From Sphingomonas sp. M1-B02 (GTDB taxonomy: Bacteria > Pseudomonadota > Alphaproteobacteria > Sphingomonadales > Sphingomonadaceae): a stretch of DNA of 64,000 nucleotides. A program made the translations under genes and the position numbers. The DNA lies in the NCBI RefSeq assembly GCF_026167525.1, contig NZ_CP110679.1, positions 3,273,501 through 3,337,500 on the forward strand, given 5' to 3'. The notes under the pieces were generated by a model. That model did not search any database. It was not told where the DNA came from and saw only the letters and a program-made list of their open reading frames with translations. Shown here one piece after another: positions 59,379-64,000 of the stretch; the stretch's first letter is position 1, and the number at the start of each line of letters is the position of its first letter.

Positions 59379-59600
59379 TCAGGCGTCGGCGAGATCCAGC
59401 CTGCGCTTTATCAGGCCAACATCGCCGCGGATGTGATCGAGTTCGACATTGATGCGAGCAATATCCACCGACATCGTCGCAACGTGCTGCTCCAGCGAGC
59501 CAAGCCGCATCTTTACCGACGCCTGATCGCGCCGGAAGTCCGGAAACTCGGCGTGAAGGCGCTTCAGAAGCTGAAAAGTGAGTTCCGAAGTGTCGCTCAT
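59379..59600 (-). CDS. Small coiled-coil protein (73 aa), unknown
   Basis: Charged heptad-like sequence (LTFQLLKRLHAEFPDFRRDQASVKMRLGSLEQHVATMSVDIARINVELDHIRGDVGLIKRRLDLADA) predicted to form one long coiled coil, a pattern often seen in small plasmid- or toxin-associated proteins. No known partner here; function unknown. Confidence 0.7.
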   Translation of the reverse strand: MSDTSELTFQLLKRLHAEFPDFRRDQASVKMRLGSLEQHVATMSVDIARINVELDHIRGDVGLIKRRLDLADA

Positions 59601-59635
59601 CCGCGCAAATTACTGCGCAACGCCTGGTGAGTCCA

Positions 59636-60322
59636 TTAACGAACCCGCGGGCCGCCGAAGGGCAAGGGCGGCGGCGGACGGCGATCGCGGCGGGGGAGCT
59701 GGGCCTGATAGGCGTGGCCGCAATGCGCGACGCAATACGGGAAGCCCGGGTTCACCTTGTCGCCGCAAAAGTGGAAGTCCGGCTCGCCCGGATGGCCGAG
59801 CGGCCATTTGCAGATGCGGTCGTTGAGATCGAGCAGCCCGGTCTTGCCCGCGATCGCCTCGCTCGGCTTGGCGGGGACCAGGCGGCGGGGCGGGGCGGGA
59901 GTGATCGGGGCGGACTGCTCGCCGGGATTCTGGCGCAGGAAGCCGCCGGGGCCGACCGAGCGCATCACCGGCGCCTTGGGCTCGCTGGGCTCCTTGGGCT
60001 CGGAGGCGACGGCCTCGAAATCATCCTCGGGCTCGTCGTCGATCGGGGCGGCTGCCACCGGCGCGGGCTTGGGTGCAGGCGGCGGGGCGACGGGCGCAGC
60101 GGCCTTGGGCTCGGCGGGAGCAGCAGCCGGGGCGGCCGCCGCCGCGGCCTTGGCTTCGTTCGGTTTCACCGGCGAAGGGCGCGCGGGGAGCCCCAGGCGA
60201 TGCGCCTTGCCGATCACGGCATTGCGCGAGACGCCGCCGAGTTGCTCGGCAATCTGAGTCGCGGTCATGCCGCTGTCCCACATCTTCTTCAGCGTATCGA
60301 TACGCTCGTCGGTCCAGCTCAT
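59636..60322 (-). CDS. gcrA: Cell-cycle regulator GcrA
   Basis: 228 residues. N-terminal HTH MSWTDERIDTLKKMWDSGMTATQIAEQLGGVSRNAVIGKAHRLGLPARPSP is the GcrA DNA-binding domain; a Pro/Ala linker leads to the C-terminal RNA-polymerase-binding domain (CKWPLGHPGEPDFHFCGDK...PYCVAHCGHAY, conserved Cys/His). GcrA acts with CcrM methylation on sigma-70 promoters in alphaproteobacteria. Confidence 0.96.
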   Translation of the reverse strand: MSWTDERIDTLKKMWDSGMTATQIAEQLGGVSRNAVIGKAHRLGLPARPSPVKPNEAKAAAAAAPAAAPAEPKAAAPVAPPPAPKPAPVAAAPIDDEPEDDFEAVASEPKEPSEPKAPVMRSVGPGGFLRQNPGEQSAPITPAPPRRLVPAKPSEAIAGKTGLLDLNDRICKWPLGHPGEPDFHFCGDKVNPGFPYCVAHCGHAYQAQLPRRDRRPPPPLPFGGPRVR

Positions 60323-60373
60323 ATTCTTCCTTCGCCTTGCAGGCAGCCTATGCAGCGGTTACGCGAACGCGCG

Positions 60374-61216
60374 ATGAGCAGCCACCCTGAAATCGGTCAC
60401 AACCTTCCCGAACCCGGCGTAGCGGTGATTCGCAACGTCAATTGGGGAGGGCTTCGTACGCTCTATATCAAGGAGGTGCGGCGTTTCTTCAAGGTCCAGC
60501 TCCAGACGATCTGGGCGCCGGCGGTGACGACCCTGCTGTTCCTGGTGATCTTCACCGTCGCGCTGGGCGGCGGCGGGCGCACGGTCGAGCTGCAGGGCAA
60601 CCAGATCCACTTCGCCAATTTCATCGCGCCCGGGCTGATCGTGATGGGGATGCTGCAGAATGCCTTCGCCAATTCGAGCTTCTCGCTGCTGGTGGGCAAG
60701 ATCCAGGGGACGATCGTCGACTATCTGATGCCGCCGCTGTCGACCGGCGAGCTGCTGGCGGGACTGGTCGGCGGATCGGTGACGCGCGCCTTCTGCGTGG
60801 GCGCGGCGGTGTGGCTGGCGATGGCCTTCTGGCCGGGCGTCGACGTGGTGCCACGGCATCTGTGGGCGGTATTGTGGTTCGGGCTGCTCGGATCGGTGTT
60901 TCTCTCGATGCTCGGCGTGCTGACTTCGATCTGGGCGGAGAAGTTCGATCATGCCGCGGCGGTGAGCAATTTCGTGGTGGCGCCGCTGTCGCTGCTGTCG
61001 GGCACCTTCTACTCGGTCGACAAGCTTTCGCCGCTGTTCCAGACGATCAGCCACCTCAACCCCTTCTTCTACATCATCTCGGGGTTCCGTTACGGTTTCC
61101 TGGGGGTGGCGGATTCGCCGATCCTGCTGGGCAGTGCGCTTATCCTGGCGATCGACGTGGCGCTGGGGCTGCTTTGCTACGCCCTGCTGCGCAAGGGCTG
61201 GAAGACCAAGAGCTAG
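60374..61216 (+). CDS. ABC-2 type transporter permease
   Basis: 280 residues with six helices (APAVTTLLFLVIFTVALGG; FIAPGLIVMGMLQNAF; LLAGLVGGSVTRAFCVG; LWFGLLGSVFLSMLGVL; FVVAPLSLLSGTFYSV; ILLGSALILAIDVALGLLCYALL). This is the YadH/NodJ-type permease of ABC-2 exporters. No ATPase gene is adjacent. ATG 60374 follows directly after the divergent gcrA. Confidence 0.88.
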   Translation: MSSHPEIGHNLPEPGVAVIRNVNWGGLRTLYIKEVRRFFKVQLQTIWAPAVTTLLFLVIFTVALGGGGRTVELQGNQIHFANFIAPGLIVMGMLQNAFANSSFSLLVGKIQGTIVDYLMPPLSTGELLAGLVGGSVTRAFCVGAAVWLAMAFWPGVDVVPRHLWAVLWFGLLGSVFLSMLGVLTSIWAEKFDHAAAVSNFVVAPLSLLSGTFYSVDKLSPLFQTISHLNPFFYIISGFRYGFLGVADSPILLGSALILAIDVALGLLCYALLRKGWKTKS

Positions 61217-61282
61217 CGGGCATAGCCTGCTGCCCAATGGAATATTGACGCCACACCCGCCTCGCCGGTAAACACCCGCTCC

Positions 61283-61307
61283 GGGCGGTCCGGTTGGCCG
61301 CCCTTTT
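61283..61307 (+). terminator. Terminator between ABC permease and argD
   Basis: GGGCGG pairs with CCGCCC around TCCGGTTGG, followed by TTTT. A second outer pair GGTCC/GGCC extends it weakly. Confidence 0.7.
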
Positions 61308-61354
61308 GCGTTTCTGGAGCTTCGAGCCAGCATTACTGAAGGAGTACCGTTCCC

Positions 61355-62551
61355 ATGCCGATTACCCCGCTCATGCCCGTCTACCCGCGGTGCGATGTGC
61401 GTCCGGTGCGAGGCGAGGGCGTGTACCTCTATGGCGAGCGCGGCGAGCAGTATCTCGATTTCGCGGCCGGCATCGCGGTCAATGCGCTGGGGCATGGCCA
61501 CCCGCATCTGGTAAAGGCGATCGCCGACCAGGCGGCGACGCTGATGCATGTCTCCAATCTCTACGGCAGCCCGCAGGGCGAAAAGCTGGCGCAGCGGATC
61601 GTCGATATCAGCTTTGCCGATACGGTGTTCTTCACCAATAGCGGCGTCGAGGCGATCGAATGCGCGATCAAGACCGCGCGGCGCTACCATTATGTCAACG
61701 GCAACCCGCAGCGGCACAAATTGATCACCTTCAAGAACGCCTTCCACGGGCGTTCGATCGGGGCGATCTCGGCGACCGACCAGGCCAAGATGCGCGACGG
61801 CTTCGAGCCCTTGCTGCCGGGATTCGACTATGTGCGGTTCAACGATCTGGAGGGCGCGCTCGCCGCGATCGACGACGAGACTGCGGGCTTCCTGGTCGAG
61901 ACGGTGCAGGGCGAGGGCGGGATGACCGCGGGCACGCCGGAATTCATCCAGGGGCTCCGCAAGGCATGCGACGAGCATGGCCTGCTGCTGATCCTCGACG
62001 AGATCCAGTGCGGCTATGGCCGCACCGGCAAGATGTGGGCCTATGAGCATTATGGCATCGAGCCCGACATCATGACCGTCGCCAAGGGCATCGGCGCGGG
62101 CTTCCCGCTGGGCGCCTGCCTTGCGACCGAGGAAGCCGCCAAGGGGATGGTGATCGGCACCCACGGTTCGACCTATGGCGGCAATCCGCTGGCGATGGCG
62201 GCGGGGCAGGCGGTGCTCGACGTGATGCTGGAGGAAGGCTTCCTCGAGCATGTCGTGGCGATGGGGGATCGGCTGCGCCAGGCGTTCGAGCAGATGATCC
62301 CGAACCACGATCATCTCTTCGAGGAGATTCGCGGCAAGGGGCTGATGCTCGGGATCAAGATGAAGGAGCCGGCGGTGGCGCGCGATTTCGTGGCGCATCT
62401 GCGGGATAACCATGGGTTGCTGACGGTGGCGGCGGGGGAGAATGTGTTCCGGGTGTTGCCGCCGCTTGTGATTGATGAGGGGCATGTGGCGGAGTGTGTC
62501 GAACGGCTTAGCGCGGGCGCGCGGTCGTTCGGGATTCCGAGCGATGATTGA
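61355..62551 (+). CDS. argD: Acetylornithine aminotransferase
   Basis: 398 residues, fold-type I PLP enzyme. [61 protein letters not shown] and [17 protein letters not shown] (PLP Lys). Transaminates N-acetylglutamate semialdehyde in arginine synthesis; may also serve succinyl-DAP in lysine synthesis. GAAGGAG precedes ATG; argF follows. Confidence 0.95.
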   Translation: MPITPLMPVYPRCDVRPVRGEGVYLYGERGEQYLDFAAGIAVNALGHGHPHLVKAIADQAATLMHVSNLYGSPQGEKLAQRIVDISFADTVFFTNSGVEAIECAIKTARRYHYVNGNPQRHKLITFKNAFHGRSIGAISATDQAKMRDGFEPLLPGFDYVRFNDLEGALAAIDDETAGFLVETVQGEGGMTAGTPEFIQGLRKACDEHGLLLILDEIQCGYGRTGKMWAYEHYGIEPDIMTVAKGIGAGFPLGACLATEEAAKGMVIGTHGSTYGGNPLAMAAGQAVLDVMLEEGFLEHVVAMGDRLRQAFEQMIPNHDHLFEEIRGKGLMLGIKMKEPAVARDFVAHLRDNHGLLTVAAGENVFRVLPPLVIDEGHVAECVERLSAGARSFGIPSDD

Positions 62552-62555
62552 TTTT

Positions 62556-62686
62556 ATCCTCCCCGGAACGGGGAGGGGGACCATGCGTAGCATGGTGGAG
62601 GGGGCTCTCCGCGAGCTGGTGGTTTGGGGCGCCCCCCCTCCACCATTCGCTACGCGAACGGTCCCCCTCCCCGTGCCGGGGAGGAT
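62556..62686. repeat. Palindromic repeat between argD and argF (same family as 45608)
   Basis: Ends ATCCTCCCCGGAACGGGG and CCCCGTGCCGGGGAGGAT match the 45608 element, with inner GGTGGAGGGGGC/GCCCCCCCTCCACC. Its right end GGGGAGGATC lies 6 bases before the argF ATG and serves as the ribosome site. Confidence 0.88.
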
Positions 62687-62691
62687 CTAAG

Positions 62692-63609
62692 ATGCGCCAT
62701 TTCCTCGATCTCTCGGACGCCGGCGGTGACGGCGTCGCGGCGATGCTGGCCGATGCGCTGGAGCGCAAGGCGGCGCGGATAGGCTGGCCCAAGGGCAAGG
62801 CCGACGCCGACGCCCCGCTCGCGGGCCATGTGCTGGCGATGATCTTCGAGAAGAACAGCACCCGCACCCGCGTGTCGTTCGACATGGCGATCCGCCAGCT
62901 CGGCGGCACCTCGATCGTGATGGATTCGGGATCAATGCAGCTCGGCCGGGGCGAGAGCATCGCCGATACCGCGCGGATCCTCAGCGGCTATTGCGACGCG
63001 ATCATGATCCGCACCGACGATCATTCCAAGGTCGTCGAGATGGCGGACTATGCCTCGGTCCCCGTCATCAACGGGCTGACCGACGCCTCGCACCCCTGCC
63101 AGATCATGGCCGACCTGTTGACGATCATCGAGAGCGGGCGGCCGCTGCCGGGGCTCAAGGTGGCCTGGCTGGGCGACGGCAACAATGTCCTCGCCTCGAT
63201 CATCGAGGCGGCGGGGCTGATGCATTTCGAGGTGGTGGCGGCGAGCCCGCAGGGTTTCCAGCCGAGCGACGAGGATGTCGCTCGCGGCAAGGGGCGCGCG
63301 CGGGTGGTCGGCACGGCGCGCGAGGCCGTCGAAGGCGCGGACGTGATCGTCACCGATACCTGGATCTCGATGGGGCAGGCACATGCGGAGACCAAGCTGG
63401 CGGCGATGATGCCGTTCCAGGTCGATGCGGCGCTGATGGCCGCGGCCAAGCCCGGCGCGGCGTTCCTCCATTGCCTGCCGGCGCATCGCGGCGAGGAAGT
63501 GACTCCCGAGGTGATCGACGGGCCGCAGTCGCTGATCTGGCAGGAGGCCGAGAACCGGCTGCATGCGCAGAAGTCGGTGCTGCGCTGGTGCTTCGGGCAG
63601 ATCGGCTGA
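62692..63609 (+). CDS. argF: Ornithine carbamoyltransferase
   Basis: 305 residues. [13 protein letters not shown] (carbamoyl-phosphate STRTR), [46 protein letters not shown] and [13 protein letters not shown] (ornithine/carbamoyl His-Cys-Leu-Pro). Sixth step of arginine synthesis. Its Shine-Dalgarno sequence is contributed by the upstream palindromic repeat. Confidence 0.97.
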   Translation: MRHFLDLSDAGGDGVAAMLADALERKAARIGWPKGKADADAPLAGHVLAMIFEKNSTRTRVSFDMAIRQLGGTSIVMDSGSMQLGRGESIADTARILSGYCDAIMIRTDDHSKVVEMADYASVPVINGLTDASHPCQIMADLLTIIESGRPLPGLKVAWLGDGNNVLASIIEAAGLMHFEVVAASPQGFQPSDEDVARGKGRARVVGTAREAVEGADVIVTDTWISMGQAHAETKLAAMMPFQVDAALMAAAKPGAAFLHCLPAHRGEEVTPEVIDGPQSLIWQEAENRLHAQKSVLRWCFGQIG

Positions 63610-63640
63610 GTTGAAGGCGGGGTTCGAATACCTACCTTAT

Positions 63641-63746
63641 CGTCATCCACGCGAACGCGGGGACCCATCTCCTGCCCTATCGACCAAGACATCCGCCGCA
63701 TTTGCGGCGTTCCTGGGAGATGGGTCCCCGCTTTCGCGGGGCTGAC
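63641..63746. repeat. Palindromic repeat between argF and hslO
   Basis: CGTCATCCACGCGAACGCGGGG at the left pairs partly with CCCCGCTTTCGCGGGGCTGACG at the right; inner ACCCATCTCC/GGAGATGGGT. Family of 7115 and 30341. Confidence 0.78.
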
Positions 63747-63752
63747 GAAAGT

Positions 63753-64000
63753 ATGATCATGCCGACCCTCACGCCCCCCACCACCGATCTCGATCGCGTC
63801 GCCGGCTTCACGATCCCCGCGCGCAACGCCCGTGGGCGGATCACCCGGCTGGGGCCGGTGCTCGAGCAGATCCTGTCCGCCCACGCTTATCCGCCGGTGA
63901 TCGAGCGGCTGCTGGCCGAGGCGCTGACGCTGACGGCGCTGTTGGGCGCGACGCTCAAGGATGCCGAGGGGCAGATGACGCTGCAGGCGCAGAACCAGGG
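63753..64000 (+). CDS. hslO: Hsp33 redox chaperone HslO, 3' end outside window
   Basis: The visible 82 residues (LDRVAGFTIPARNARGRITRLGPVLEQILSAHAYPPVIERLLAEALTLTALLGATLKDAEGQMTLQAQNQG) match the Hsp33 N-terminal core. The redox Cys region is beyond the window end. Two in-frame ATGs at 63753 and 63759; the first is used. Confidence 0.85.
   Translation, partial: MIMPTLTPPTTDLDRVAGFTIPARNARGRITRLGPVLEQILSAHAYPPVIERLLAEALTLTALLGATLKDAEGQMTLQAQNQ

Overview
The window is GC-rich chromosomal DNA from an alphaproteobacterium, most probably a Sphingomonas-type member of the Sphingomonadaceae. The support is a GcrA cell-cycle regulator, a split F-type ATPase F0 operon with the extra b' subunit, GAAC-N7-GAAC (alphaproteobacterial LexA) boxes, a large TonB-dependent receptor, and many GTG/TTG starts with tightly overlapping genes. 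Almost everything is ordinary chromosome. The exception is a compact AT-richer insertion between a cupin gene and the 3' end of uvrA.

Layout. (1) 1-10 kb: a LysR regulator, then dgcN-dgcA-N-acyl-D-amino-acid deacylase-dicarboxylate symporter-PBP4 as one overlapping operon, followed on the other strand by a beta-lactamase-family serine hydrolase and an AmpG-like permease. Together they read as a D-amino-acid and murein salvage locus. (2) 10-17.4 kb: TonB-dependent receptor, ZIP metal transporter, cold-shock protein, a lipoprotein, DUF3597 and cupin proteins, plus two tiny related proteins that share an N-terminal NFF motif. (3) 17.4-20.0 kb: the island. A partial duplicate of the cupin gene and a hairpin-rich non-coding stretch precede a three-TM protein of the SLATT effector type and a reverse transcriptase of the UG/Abi-like kind. 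This is a candidate RT-based defence system and the most interesting part of the window. (4) 20-25 kb: uvrA with a LexA box and a palindromic repeat inserted in frame, a PIN-toxin remnant, and a DNA methyltransferase that appears fused to a nuclease domain. (5) 25-35.8 kb: cupin, lipoproteins, PCu(A)C copper chaperone, dnaK (RpoH promoter)-dnaJ, an XRE regulator with a divergent membrane protein, a peptidoglycan-binding peptidase, purB, radC. (6) 36-46.5 kb: atpI-B-E-F'-F, uvrC, a DUF3857/transglutaminase/TPR protein, a deacetylase-acyltransferase pair, recO. (7) 46.5-56 kb: leuB, a polyprenyl-phosphate-mannose-synthase-like enzyme with a PMT-family mannosyltransferase, metZ-apaG, LysR and GNAT genes, a class-A-beta-lactamase-like protein, and an ECF sigma factor with a membrane partner. 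(8) 56-64 kb: parE with an upstream small protein under a LexA box, an outer-membrane barrel, gcrA, an ABC-2 permease, argD-argF, and the start of hslO.

Intergenic palindromic repeats recur throughout, in at least three sequence families. One sits inside uvrA, one lies between dnaK and dnaJ, and one supplies the Shine-Dalgarno sequence of argF. No tRNA, rRNA, CRISPR array or intact insertion sequence was seen. All functional statements rest on reading motifs by eye; no database search was run.
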